A DNA stretch of 10,405 nt from DASZHC01 sp035938215 (GCA_035938215.1 DASZHC010000277.1:1-10405), one strand, 5' to 3'. Shown: positions 1 to 7,626, counted from the first letter of the stretch. Made by a program: numbers and translations. The notes: generated by a model not told the origin, from the letters alone.

Positions 1-193
1 GATCTACATCAAACTGCAATCCTTGGAACATCCCGAGCGATTCCAGCAACGATCGGCGAACGACGAGCACCATTTCCTCTTTCATACGGGACCAGGATGT
101 TAAACCAAAATCCTGTAACTGATCGACAAATTCCTTAGATAGGCTCGTGTGCACGCCTTGAAAATCAACCAACCGGTCGACGGCGGTAGCCTC
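1..193 (-). CDS. partial open frame, unrecognised, runs off left edge
   Basis: After a TAG at 194-196 the minus strand stays open for 64 codons to the window edge. The translation is not low-complexity: it starts around EATAVDRLVDFQG and later reads SWSRMKEEMVLVVRRSLLES, which looks like an amphipathic helical soluble protein. An AGGAGG sits at 195-190, but no ATG, GTG or TTG lies at normal distance from it. The first candidates are TTG at 172 and GTG at 154, so the start is unresolved. It follows the HupE-like remnant on the same strand by about 20 bases, as a downstream operon member would. I do not recognise the family; it could be the N-terminal part of a longer protein or another decayed frame. 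Confidence 0.35.
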
Positions 194-212
194 CTACTTG
201 TGACTCGATGCG

Positions 213-443
213 CTATCTCTGCATGATGCGTTCAATCATCCAGTAACTGCCGGCCAACACAACGAATGACGAACAAACCGGAATCCATTGACGTACGAAT
301 GACGGGTTCTTTCTGAGCTGCCAAAGAATAAGAAGCGCCACGCCTGCGATCGAGAGTTGGCCTGTTTCCACACCAAGATTGAAGCCGACAAGCGGCAACC
401 CAATCCCAAACGGTCCGTAGCCGATGCCAAATTCGTTGGCGGC
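213..443 (-). pseudogene. C-terminal remnant of a HupE/UreJ-type membrane protein
   Basis: The minus-strand frame ending at the stop 213-215 reads EFGIGYGPFGIGLPLVGFN, then LGVETGQLSIAG, then a hydrophobic stretch (VALLILWQL) and a last segment VVLAGSYWMIERIMQR. This is the pattern of the last third of HupE/UreJ-type proteins: a glycine-rich loop, FNLGVExGQ, a transmembrane helix and a terminal helix ending YWxxER. The family is normally near 190-370 residues; only about 75 are present. Upstream (above about 443) the frame is antisense to the threonine aldolase start region and no longer resembles HupE. I infer a truncated relic. Family members are multi-span inner-membrane proteins linked to nickel/cobalt transport or hydrogenase and urease accessory roles, which cannot be assigned to this fragment. 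Confidence 0.6.
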
Positions 444-471
444 GAGTCTCCTCGCGTCCCAGAGTGGGAAC

Positions 472-1530
472 ATGTGGACGTTCGAAACTCGGCGCCAATT
501 TGCAAGCGATAACAATTCGGGAATTTGTCCTGAAGCTCTTGAAGCAATCCAGCGGTTCAACGCAGGGCATGTGGCCGGATACGGCTCCGATGCAATCACG
601 GGGAAGGCCGAGCAGTATTTTCGCGAGCTTTTCGAAACTGATTGCGCTACTTATTTCGTTTTTAACGGCACTGCCGCGAATAGCCTGGCAATTGGCAGCT
701 TCTGTTCTTCGCATCATAGCGTCCTGTGCCACCGTTTTTCGCATGTCGAATCCGACGAGTGCAATGCTCCGGGTTTTCTGAATCAAGGGCTGCGTATCGT
801 TCCTGTTGATGGCGCGGACGGAAAGATCGATTTATCGCATCTGAGGGAAGCTTTGCGGGGAGCCCGATATGTTCATGCTTCACAGCCCCGAGTGTTGAGT
901 CTTACGAATGCGACCGAACTCGGAACGCTCTATCGCCCTGATGAAGTTGCCGAGTTGGCCGAAATAGCAAAACAGAATCGATTGGCCGTACACATGGACG
1001 GGGCAAGATTTGCCAATGGGGTCGCTGCTGCGAAATGCACTCCGGCGGAACTAACCTGGAAGGCTGGAGTCGATGTACTAGTTTTTGGCGGAACAAAGAA
1101 TGGCCTGGCGTTTGGCGAAACCATTGTTTTTTTCGACAGGAACGCGACAGCGGATTTCTTGTATCGGATAAAGCAGAGTGGACAACTGGCTTCAAAGATG
1201 CGTTTTCTGGCCGCTCAATGGATTGGATTGCTTGAAAATGGCAAGTGGCTCCAGAACGCCCGGCATTCGAACGAAATGGCTGCAAGACTTTACTCGCAGC
1301 TTAGCCGGATCGAAAGCATCAAACTTCTGTTTCCCTGCGAGGCGAACAGCGTATTCGCAAGATTCCCTGAACCGATAGTCGCGGAGTTGTATGAACGCGG
1401 TTGGCGATTTTACACCGATGTCGGTCCTGGTGGCGGCGCTCGTCTAATGTGTTCCTGGGACACGCCTGCAGAAGATGTGGACAGCCTTGTGAAGGACATC
1501 CATGAGTGCATCGAACGAGTGAAGCGATGA
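472..1530 (+). CDS. ltaE: threonine aldolase-type PLP enzyme (beta-eliminating lyase family)
   Basis: This 352-residue protein should cleave L-threonine/L-allo-threonine to glycine and acetaldehyde, or catalyse a related PLP-dependent aldol/lyase reaction in the cytosol. Family marks in order: N-terminal FASDNNSGICPEAL (about residues 10-23); GYGSDAITGKAE (37-46), the substrate-loop region; FNGTAAN (64-70) for the PLP phosphate; H91 in HVESDECNAP, the ring-stacking histidine; HMDGARFANG (174-183) with D176 for the pyridine nitrogen; FGGTKNG (205-211) with K209 as the likely Schiff-base lysine. Length is normal for fold-type I aldolases. I chose ATG 472 over the in-frame ATG 424 because homology begins right after it; the 16 extra residues would be read from DNA antisense to the HupE remnant. 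No strong ribosome site is visible. The symbol is the closest family name; exact substrate is unproven. Confidence 0.85.
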   Translation: MWTFETRRQFASDNNSGICPEALEAIQRFNAGHVAGYGSDAITGKAEQYFRELFETDCATYFVFNGTAANSLAIGSFCSSHHSVLCHRFSHVESDECNAPGFLNQGLRIVPVDGADGKIDLSHLREALRGARYVHASQPRVLSLTNATELGTLYRPDEVAELAEIAKQNRLAVHMDGARFANGVAAAKCTPAELTWKAGVDVLVFGGTKNGLAFGETIVFFDRNATADFLYRIKQSGQLASKMRFLAAQWIGLLENGKWLQNARHSNEMAARLYSQLSRIESIKLLFPCEANSVFARFPEPIVAELYERGWRFYTDVGPGGGARLMCSWDTPAEDVDSLVKDIHECIERVKR

Positions 1531-1653
1531 TTGCAGCCGCGTGCTCAAACTAACCGTGAGCGTCAGAGTAACTACATGGTTGACGACAGCCGACCTCGGG
1601 CGCCAATTACCGGGAAGCAACAGCCGATTGGTATCCAAAGCAATGATATGCCG

Positions 1654-1686
1654 TTGACTATTTCGCTGTCGAAATGTCCTTATAAT
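1654..1686 (+). promoter_or_regulatory. possible promoter upstream of the membrane glycosyltransferase
   Basis: A perfect TATAAT lies at 1681-1686, about 100 bases before the next gene, with TTGACT at 1654-1659. The 21-base spacer is longer than the optimal 17, so the -35 pairing is doubtful and only the -10 box is persuasive. The surrounding gap 1531-1786 has a 79-codon plus-strand frame with no family resemblance, which I do not accept as a gene; I see nothing else there. Confidence 0.3.
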
Positions 1687-1786
1687 CCGATGATCGTACC
1701 GATTAAAAAAGCGGCTTGCGTACAGGTCGAGGAACCGAAGATATTCACCAGGGATACGGCGATGATGTGATAGCGATTCCGTTTTA

Positions 1787-3493
1787 ATGCCAATGGCCGT
1801 GTTACGTTCGCGCCGAGAGTTTGATCGATCATTTGCCGGTAAGATCTCACGTGCCGAACTGTGGACGGCAACGGGCATTTTCCTTCTCGTTCTCATTCTC
1901 CGAATAGTGTATGCCGCTCATTACCGAATCGATTCGGATGAGCCGCAACACCTTCACGTGGTCTGGGGTTGGACACAGGGGATGATCCCGTATCGGGATT
2001 ATTTCGACAATCATTCGCCCTTGTTTCACCTGCTCTGTGCGCCGCTGTTTGCGCTCTTAGGGGTGCGGCCGGATATCGTCATACCAATGCGGTGCGCAAT
2101 GATCCCTCTTTTTGCGCTCAGCGTTTTCTTTGTCGGTCGGATCGCCGGAACACTTTACTCGGCTCGCGTCGGGCTCTGGGCGGCGGTGTTTACCGCCGTT
2201 TGCCCAAGGTTCTTTTTCGTTTCGACCGAATTCCGCCCAGATGACCTGTGGGCGCTACTATGGTTTGCTACGCTTTTCACTGCTGTTGCCAGCCGCATGA
2301 CTTTGCTCCGCAATTTTCTGGTCGGATTTCTCTTGGGAGCCGCGTTTTGTGTCTCCATAAAAACGATATTGATGCTGGTCTCGATGACCTTGGCGACGGT
2401 CGTGCTTTTGGCTCTTCGGATCCGGGCCGGCAAACCGGTGCCGTTGGCGACCTTAATTCGCGTGGGCCTTCCCATTGCAGCGGGCATCCTCGCCTTGCCG
2501 CTGATCGTTTTTTTGTTCTTCGTGGTCCAGGGATCGATCGGTCAATTGTTCTACTGTCTGATTACTCACAACGTTCCACCGGCTTCACATGTTCGCCTGT
2601 TACGTGCTCTGAAATGGTTTGGACTATTGATTATTTCGTTGGCTCTTGGAATTTTCCTCTTTGGCCGAAGTGTTGGGGAAGCCAAGAAGCGGACGGCCCT
2701 GTGGATCTTTTTTGTAACTGTCTTCTACTACGTCACCCTAAAGAGCTTTTCGCCGATCTTGAACAACGAAGATTATCTGCCGTCGGACCCGCTCTTCATG
2801 ATGCTCCTCGCCGTCGGGATATTCTCTTTGCCCTGGAGCACGGCAGGAGCCCTGGGTAGAAATTCCTGGGGAATACCGATCTGCCTCGGATTCGTTGGGC
2901 TTGCTTACATTGTGGTCAGCGAACCCCCTTTTCGCGATGAGACGGCGGACAAGATCAGCATGGTCGAGACTGCCCTCCGTCTAACGACTCGGTCGGAATA
3001 TGTGATGGACAGCAAAGGCGAGACAATCTACCGACGCCGGCCGTTCTATTATATTCTGGAAGGAATGACCGGCATGCGGATTAAGGCGGGTCTTATCAAG
3101 GACACAATTGCTGAGCAATTGATCGCCACGGAGACTCGATTGGTAACCGTGCTGCGCATGCCGGCAAAGGCGGCGGCATTTATCCAAAAAAACTATGTTC
3201 CGATCGCATTTCGTCTGTCGGTACTCGGCCAGATGCTGCGGAAACTGGGAAACGATTTTCCCTTGGATATCGTTGTGCCGGGTGAATACACGTTCGTAAG
3301 CGAATGCGGCGCTTTTGCCGGAATGTTGAACGGGAAACCGGTTTCAGGAGCAATCCGTCTTGAGCCGGGGCACTACGAAGTGAGCCGGACGAACGGCTCT
3401 GGGAGGCTGGCTGTCGTCTGGGCCAGAGCAGTGGAAAAGGGGTACACTCCATTTGTGCCGCTTAAGGAGGATCGCTGGACGGCTCAGGATTAA
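1787..3493 (+). CDS. multi-span membrane protein resembling GT-C/GT39 glycosyltransferases
   Basis: This 568-residue polytopic protein probably transfers a sugar or sugar-phosphate from a polyprenyl-linked donor on the outer face of the inner membrane. After about 24 basic residues there is a first helix (25-43). Then comes a loop with DSDEPQHLH (D51, E52) and IPYRDYFDNHSPLFH (67-81), the acidic first-loop pattern of ArnT/PMT-like GT-C enzymes, followed by alternating hydrophobic helices to about residue 360. The last 200 residues are mostly soluble, also common in GT-C proteins. Start ATG 1787 has an in-frame alternative at 1793. The neighbours do not form an obvious polysaccharide cluster, so the acceptor is unknown. 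I recognise the superfamily architecture, not a named enzyme. Confidence 0.7.
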   Translation: MPMAVLRSRREFDRSFAGKISRAELWTATGIFLLVLILRIVYAAHYRIDSDEPQHLHVVWGWTQGMIPYRDYFDNHSPLFHLLCAPLFALLGVRPDIVIPMRCAMIPLFALSVFFVGRIAGTLYSARVGLWAAVFTAVCPRFFFVSTEFRPDDLWALLWFATLFTAVASRMTLLRNFLVGFLLGAAFCVSIKTILMLVSMTLATVVLLALRIRAGKPVPLATLIRVGLPIAAGILALPLIVFLFFVVQGSIGQLFYCLITHNVPPASHVRLLRALKWFGLLIISLALGIFLFGRSVGEAKKRTALWIFFVTVFYYVTLKSFSPILNNEDYLPSDPLFMMLLAVGIFSLPWSTAGALGRNSWGIPICLGFVGLAYIVVSEPPFRDETADKISMVETALRLTTRSEYVMDSKGETIYRRRPFYYILEGMTGMRIKAGLIKDTIAEQLIATETRLVTVLRMPAKAAAFIQKNYVPIAFRLSVLGQMLRKLGNDFPLDIVVPGEYTFVSECGAFAGMLNGKPVSGAIRLEPGHYEVSRTNGSGRLAVVWARAVEKGYTPFVPLKEDRWTAQD

Positions 3494-3530
3494 AAGGTCG
3501 TCTGCAATCGTAAGCTCTTACTTGAGCAGC

Positions 3531-3555
3531 CGCGGTTTTCCGCGCACCTTCGCGG
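3531..3555. other. alternative hairpins between convergent genes
   Basis: In the 135-base gap between the convergent ends of the membrane protein and the signal-peptide gene, CGCGG (3531-3535), CCGCG (3540-3544) and CGCGG (3551-3555) occur in series. The middle arm can pair with either neighbour, giving two mutually exclusive 5-bp hairpins. There is no T-run, so this is not a convincing intrinsic terminator. Nothing else is visible in the gap. Confidence 0.3.
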
Positions 3556-3628
3556 ATCTCAACCACTTTGACCTTCAAGAAACCAACACATTACTCCGAC
3601 TATTCAAAATCTAAAGGACGAACTTCTC

Positions 3629-4183
3629 CTATCTTAACAATCTGAAGCTTTTCATGTACCCGTTGATATCGGGATCGTTCAACGGGCGCAGATCGTCCTC
3701 TTTCATCCCCGCTACCTGGTAGATGAGGCCGTTCGCCTCGTACATGTCCACCACCAAACCAAAGTGGCTGCCGTGAAACACTGAATCCCCGGTCAATCGA
3801 TACCCGGACATACCGCCGAGTGAAACGCGCTCAATTGAGCGACGGAATCCGAGGCCCGGTCCGAAAAATCGCTTCTCCAGTTCTCCTATTGTTTTATCGT
3901 TAAGGTGGAATTTCGGGCGCTTCGCGATGTCAACATATCCGAGAAAAACAAAGGCTGATCCATCAATGCGCCTTGCTCCGACCAGAGTTCCTTCCTCGGT
4001 GGAGCCTATAGGACTCCACCCCTTGCCAGAAGTTACCGGTTCGCTGTCGGGGAGATTAATCTGGCAATTATAATCGCTGGATTTCCAGGTCACTGCCGAG
4101 GCGATTCCAGCAGACATGAAAAGCATCAGTAGAGCGCCGCCGAAGCGGGCCACAAAGCGAATCGGGGAAGTGATCCAAATCAT
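3629..4183 (-). CDS. uncharacterised exported protein with signal peptide
   Basis: This is a 184-residue protein if translation begins at ATG 4183. The N-terminus has two basic residues, a hydrophobic core (ALLMLFMSAG) and a signal-peptidase-I-like AxA site, ASA before VTW near residue 31, so export is likely. The mature part has one cysteine soon after the cleavage site (SDYNCQINLPD) and reads like a compact beta-rich domain; near the C-terminus it has GLIYQVAGM and DINGYMKSFRLLR. This resembles small secreted domains of unknown function that predict membrane damage or lipid binding, but I cannot name one. An in-frame ATG at 4264 would add 27 residues, overlap the upstream gene and bury the signal peptide, so 4183 is preferred. 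It lies 32 bases after the previous minus-strand gene, suggesting co-transcription. Confidence 0.65.
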   Translation of the reverse strand: MIWITSPIRFVARFGGALLMLFMSAGIASAVTWKSSDYNCQINLPDSEPVTSGKGWSPIGSTEEGTLVGARRIDGSAFVFLGYVDIAKRPKFHLNDKTIGELEKRFFGPGLGFRRSIERVSLGGMSGYRLTGDSVFHGSHFGLVVDMYEANGLIYQVAGMKEDDLRPLNDPDINGYMKSFRLLR

Positions 4184-4215
4184 TGGGAGAGAGAGGAAGG
4201 TGTGCGATGAGATTA

Positions 4216-4818
4216 TTAGATAACAATTCCTGGGTCTTTGTCGGCCGCCGCGCCGATTCTGCACATTTGATGCAGCGTCTCGACAAACAACCCATAAAGG
4301 TCCTTCAGTCGAGCTAAATCCGTGATTTCGCCACGACTCTCAAGAGAAAGTTCGTGCATGCCGTTTGGAAATTCTTTGCTGAACCAACCATTATCGTGGC
4401 GAGCGTGAAGATGAACATCACGTTGTTTCAAAAGCAGTTGGCGAATTTTGTCGTCGCCTAAGAGTTTCTTCACCTTCTCGGGATCATCGCTCTTGATCAG
4501 GAACGCGGCGTCGAATTCAGCAACCCCAATTTCAACACCCGTGCGACTCGAACGATGTTTGTCTTCGAAACTTCCTCGCCGAAGCAGAGTGAACGCAAAA
4601 TTTTCTTTATCGATGTATGGGGCATGGATACGCGTGATCGTCGCAAAATGCTCACTAGGGTAACTGTCCACGGTCACGACCCAGCCATCGACCCGCGCAC
4701 GAACCTTGCTCCCGCCAGGTGAAAGACCGCCCTCGAAAAAACTGCCCCCTATTTCGTCCGCGAGTCGTTCCCATACGACATCTCGCCTGGAGCCGAAGAA
4801 TCCATCCAGAATTGACAT
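4216..4818 (-). CDS. uncharacterised soluble protein, weakly DUF3137-like
   Basis: This is a 200-residue hydrophilic protein with no signal peptide or membrane helix. The segment FDAAFLIKSDDPEKVKKLL (about residues 104-122) followed by GDDKIRQLLL resembles the part of DUF3137-type proteins where a query strand is followed by an xSDDPExxxxLL helix. The family match is only an impression. The C-terminal part (ITDLARLKDLYGLFVETLH) is helical. ATG 4818 begins a plausible N-terminus (MSILDGFFGSRRDVVWERLA). An AGGAG lies some 14 bases upstream, further than ideal. It is followed after 32 bases by the exported protein, and the two may work together. No function can be assigned. Confidence 0.65.
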   Translation of the reverse strand: MSILDGFFGSRRDVVWERLADEIGGSFFEGGLSPGGSKVRARVDGWVVTVDSYPSEHFATITRIHAPYIDKENFAFTLLRRGSFEDKHRSSRTGVEIGVAEFDAAFLIKSDDPEKVKKLLGDDKIRQLLLKQRDVHLHARHDNGWFSKEFPNGMHELSLESRGEITDLARLKDLYGLFVETLHQMCRIGAAADKDPGIVI

Positions 4819-4986
4819 AAACTAGTGTCCCGTCTCCTAAATCCCTTGCGGTGGGAGCAGCGCCGGTTGTTCAAGGCGGTCTCGCTATAGGATCCTTGAA
4901 AAGAAAAACCACCTACTAATAAATCTGCGGATACGGAAAAATGTGACTCATCTGCAACCGGTTTTGCCTCAAGGACAGGTAAAAAC

Positions 4987-5838
4987 TTATCGCATCATGA
5001 AATAATTCCGTTGTTTCTCGTTGATCGGAACGCCGAGCCGCTCAAGAACCTGCAGCATATCTTCCCAAACCCTCCGCTTTTCCGAGATTGCCTGGTTTCG
5101 CAAGAGATACGAAGGGTGATAGGTTGCAATTACCGGAATTGACCCAAAGGTGTACCACCGTCCCCGCATCTGTTTCATCGGTTCTGTCTTGCCGAAAAGA
5201 CCTCGCATTGCTACTCCGCCCAAAGCCACCACAACTTTCGGCTGGATGAATTCAATCTGCTCTCGCAGATAGGGTAGGCATGTTTCCATCTCTTCTGCCG
5301 TTGGTTGACGATTCCCCGAAACTCCGGCGGGCATATCGGGGCGGCATTTCAACACGTTCGCGATGAACACGTCTGAGCGCCCGAAACCCATCGTGTGGAT
5401 GATCTTTGTCAAGAGTTCACCCGCCCGTCCGACAAACGGCTCCCCCTGCATATCCTCGTCGGCGCCAGGCGCTTCTCCGACAAACATCAGATCGGCTTCA
5501 GGATTTCCCACTCCAAAAACCACTGAATGCCGGGACGCAGCGAGGTGCGGGCATTTCGTGCAGGCTTCGACGGTGAGACGCAGATTTTCCCATCTTTTTG
5601 ATTCGATGCCTGAGCGGCGCTGCGGCGTTTCGCGTTTCACTTCCTTTATGGGTTCCGAGATCACTGGAGTGTTCTCCCGGGCGGGGTTCGAGAGGAAAGA
5701 CTGTAGAGACGCGGGCTCCCTCAGTTGTTCGATACGGCGAAGAAGCTGAACGTCTGCGCGAAGATCCCATTGTTCCTCAATGCTCTGCAAAGCTTCGACG
5801 ACCAACTTCAGTCCTTGCTCGAACAAGTGCGTTTGCAT
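4987..5838 (-). CDS. udg: type-4 uracil-DNA glycosylase (Fe-S, UdgA-like)
   Basis: This 283-residue protein removes uracil from DNA, starting base excision repair. The catalytic domain starts near residue 85 after a linker rich in charged residues and proline. It has the family-4 motif GEAPGADEDMQGEPF (121-135) for uracil binding and water activation, and the second motif HPSYLLR (241-247). Four cysteines positioned as [4Fe-4S] ligands are present: C93 and C96 (CTKC), C165 (LKCRP) and C187 (ETCLPY). The N-terminal 85 residues are an extension common in bacterial members and sometimes linked to the SPO1 polymerase-related annotation. I chose ATG 5838; the frame is open to 6060, but the extra 74 residues would be antisense-type reading of rluD coding sequence. 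Even so, it overlaps the rluD 3' end by 62 bases, implying translational linkage. Confidence 0.88.
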   Translation of the reverse strand: MQTHLFEQGLKLVVEALQSIEEQWDLRADVQLLRRIEQLREPASLQSFLSNPARENTPVISEPIKEVKRETPQRRSGIESKRWENLRLTVEACTKCPHLAASRHSVVFGVGNPEADLMFVGEAPGADEDMQGEPFVGRAGELLTKIIHTMGFGRSDVFIANVLKCRPDMPAGVSGNRQPTAEEMETCLPYLREQIEFIQPKVVVALGGVAMRGLFGKTEPMKQMRGRWYTFGSIPVIATYHPSYLLRNQAISEKRRVWEDMLQVLERLGVPINEKQRNYFMMR

Positions 5839-6730
5839 CAGCGCCACTTTTACGAAAATCGTCTGGCAATTCGGCTTCGAATTCCAACCAATTCTCTGTT
5901 GTCGGATGAAAAAATGCAAGGCGCCACGCGTGGAGCATTTGTCGAGAATAGCCGGCGGTCGATTTTCCGTAAACTTTGTCTCCAAGGATCGCGTGTCCGA
6001 TCGAATTGAGATGCACCCGAATCTGATGCGTGCGTCCAGTGAAAATCTGACACAGAACAAGCGACCAGGAAGGTTCTTCCTGGATGATCCACCAGGCTGT
6101 TTTCGCCGCTCGCCCGGAGTCGATTACCGCCATTTTTTGCCGATGCACGGGATGGCGCCCGATCGGTTTGACTATCTCACCGCGGCCTTGAGCAAATCTC
6201 CCGATACACATCGCGAGGTAAAACTTTTGCACCTTTCGCCCTGCAAATTGGCTGCTCAAGCGCGAATGAGTCCGGTCGTCTTTTGCGATTGCGAGACAAC
6301 CGCTGGTTTCCTTATCCAGCCGGTGAACAACCCCGGGACGAAACCTGCCTCCGATACCGCTGAGGTTTTCGATGTGATGCAGCAGGGCATTGACAAGAGT
6401 ACCTTTATGAACGCCTGCACCCGGATGAACGACCATGCCCGCAGGCTTATCAACAACCAGGAGGTGTTCGTCTTCGAACAGGATTTTGAGCGGAATATCT
6501 TCGGCCTCGACCTCAATCGGCTCCGGTCTCGGCTCGCTGATCGCAATCGAATCGCCGCCTCGCACCTGCTCACTGGCGCGACAGGCTTTTCCATTGAGCG
6601 AGATGTGACCCGATTGGATAAGGGCCTGGATTCTGTTACGAGAGAGTGTCAGTCTCTTTGCGAGAAAAACATCTACGCGCTGTTTTGCCTCTGCAGGACT
6701 GACGAAAATTGGCTCATGGGACGGGGTCAT
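5777..6730 (-). CDS. rluD: RluA/RluD-family large-subunit rRNA pseudouridine synthase
   Basis: This 317-residue enzyme isomerises uridine to pseudouridine, in RluD orthologues in helix 69 of 23S rRNA. An S4 RNA-binding domain spans about 17-63 (QRVDVFLAKRL to GGDSIAI). Next come VVDKPAGMVVHPG (92-104) and the catalytic motif HRLDKETSG (126-134) with D129 as nucleophile, then FTGRTHQIRVHL, the family motif III. Length is normal. ATG 6730 is the only ATG, GTG or TTG in frame before the S4 domain, yet it lies inside the arm of a 40-bp inverted repeat, so the first six residues (MTPSHE) come from the repeat. The assignment to RluD rather than RluA/RluC rests on the S4 domain and overall pattern. 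The 3' end overlaps the glycosylase gene. Confidence 0.88.
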   Translation of the reverse strand: MTPSHEPIFVSPAEAKQRVDVFLAKRLTLSRNRIQALIQSGHISLNGKACRASEQVRGGDSIAISEPRPEPIEVEAEDIPLKILFEDEHLLVVDKPAGMVVHPGAGVHKGTLVNALLHHIENLSGIGGRFRPGVVHRLDKETSGCLAIAKDDRTHSRLSSQFAGRKVQKFYLAMCIGRFAQGRGEIVKPIGRHPVHRQKMAVIDSGRAAKTAWWIIQEEPSWSLVLCQIFTGRTHQIRVHLNSIGHAILGDKVYGKSTAGYSRQMLHAWRLAFFHPTTENWLEFEAELPDDFRKSGADANALVRARTEVGRRSFAEH

Positions 6731-6835
6731 GTCTCAACTTTCAACATTCGCCTCTTTACGCGAAGCTCAAGATCCGCAGATCGAAATAAATCGCAGCGAA
6801 TGTTGAAAGTTGAGACATGACCCCGTCCCATGAGC
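6712..6835. repeat. perfect 40-bp inverted repeat with 44-base loop (MITE/REP-like)
   Basis: Arms 6712-6751 and 6796-6835 are exact reverse complements over 40 bases; the next bases outward (6711/6836) and inward (6752/6795) do not pair. The whole unit is 124 bp and fills the trpC-rluD gap: the right arm ends 5 bases before the trpC stop codon, and the left arm enters rluD codons 1-6. Each arm contains ATGACCCCGTCCCATGAG. I see no target duplication. Size, perfection and position fit a non-autonomous palindromic element (MITE or REP doublet). A degenerate piece of the arm is at 7754-7769. Confidence 0.9.
6727..6747 (-). other. 6-codon mini-ORF stop/start-coupled to rluD
   Basis: Within the rluD-side arm the minus strand reads ATG TTG AAA GTT GAG ACA TGA (MLKVET). 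Its TGA overlaps the rluD ATG as ATGA. AAAGAGG lies just before it (6757-6751), 3 bases from the ATG, which is closer than ideal. The architecture suggests translational coupling; the same mini-ORF is present on the other strand in the mirror arm, so it may be incidental to the repeat. Confidence 0.3.
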
Positions 6836-6840
6836 GCGGC

Positions 6841-7626
6841 TTAACTCATGCCTCGGGCAGCTCCGAGAAAGGTTTCAAGCAGCGCTCGCGGATCGCCAGC
6901 TCGCATCAGGGACTCGCCGATCAATGCGGCATGGACACCGGCTGCAACGACGCGACGTACGTCATTGACAGTTCGGATTCCGCTTTCGCTGACGATCGTG
7001 CATGTTCTGGGGATCTTCGGGGCGAGTTCCTCGGTCACGCCCAGGTCCAATTCGAACGTCGCAAGATTCCGATTGTTAATGCCGATAAACGAAGCGCCGA
7101 TATCCAGCGCGCGTTTGACTTCGCTCTCGTCATGAACCTCGACCAAGCAGTCGATCCCGATCTTTTCTGCAGTAGCGCTCAAATGCTTCAGTGCATCGTC
7201 GCTCAACGCCGCAACAATGAGCAGGACGGCGTCGGCGCCCGCGAGGGCGGCTTGATAAATTTGCACCTCATGGAGCGTGAAATCCTTTCGCAGAAGCGGA
7301 TTTGGAATTTTCTGGCGTATAAGGGCTAGATAATCAAGATGGCCGTTAAAGAACTTCTCGTCCGTTAAGACGGAGATGCAGTTTGCGCCGGCTTCATTGT
7401 AGGCAAGCGCGGTCCGTAACGGGTCAAAATCCGCCGCGATGACGCCTGCTGACGGAGAGGCTTTCTTTATTTCTGCAATGAATCCGAACGAGCCTGCGGT
7501 AAGGGACCGGCGAAATCCGCGGAAAGAGAGATTAGCTGCCGCACGGTCCCCCCAATCTTTGGTGTGAACCAGCCAGGGTTCAATTTCCTTTCGTTTATGA
7601 GCAATTATCTCGGCGAGGCGACTCAT
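6841..7626 (-). CDS. trpC: indole-3-glycerol phosphate synthase
   Basis: This 261-residue TIM-barrel enzyme closes the indole ring of 1-(2-carboxyphenylamino)-1-deoxyribulose-5-phosphate in tryptophan synthesis. Visible family motifs: AEIKKASPSAG (51-61) with the catalytic/substrate Lys at 54; VLTDEKFFNG (86-95) with E90; LLRKDF (111-116) with catalytic Lys114; LVEVHDE (161-167) with E163; INNRNL (183-188); VSESGI (212-217); LIGESLMR (235-242), the phosphate-binding end of the barrel. Length is normal and all key residues are present. The start ATG 7626 gives the usual short N-terminal helix (MSRLAEIIAHKRKEI). It is not fused to TrpF, and no other trp gene is visible, so this is probably a dispersed trp gene. 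The transcript would run through the inverted repeat into rluD. Confidence 0.95.
   Translation of the reverse strand: MSRLAEIIAHKRKEIEPWLVHTKDWGDRAAANLSFRGFRRSLTAGSFGFIAEIKKASPSAGVIAADFDPLRTALAYNEAGANCISVLTDEKFFNGHLDYLALIRQKIPNPLLRKDFTLHEVQIYQAALAGADAVLLIVAALSDDALKHLSATAEKIGIDCLVEVHDESEVKRALDIGASFIGINNRNLATFELDLGVTEELAPKIPRTCTIVSESGIRTVNDVRRVVAAGVHAALIGESLMRAGDPRALLETFLGAARGMS

Noticed and set aside
424..471. 16-residue N-terminal extension of the threonine aldolase
   Set aside because: Aldolase similarity starts at Met 472, and the extension is antisense to the HupE relic.
1531..1770. 79-codon plus-strand frame after the threonine aldolase
   Set aside because: Begins with TTG directly after the previous stop, has no ribosome site or family resemblance, and contains the likely promoter of the next gene.
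5780..6820. 346-codon plus-strand open frame
   Set aside because: It is antisense to rluD and the start of udg, has no family resemblance, and exists because of codon use on the coding strand.
6817..7329. 170-codon plus-strand frame beginning with ATGACCCCGTCC in the repeat arm
   Set aside because: Antisense to trpC; its start simply mirrors the repeat arm used by rluD.
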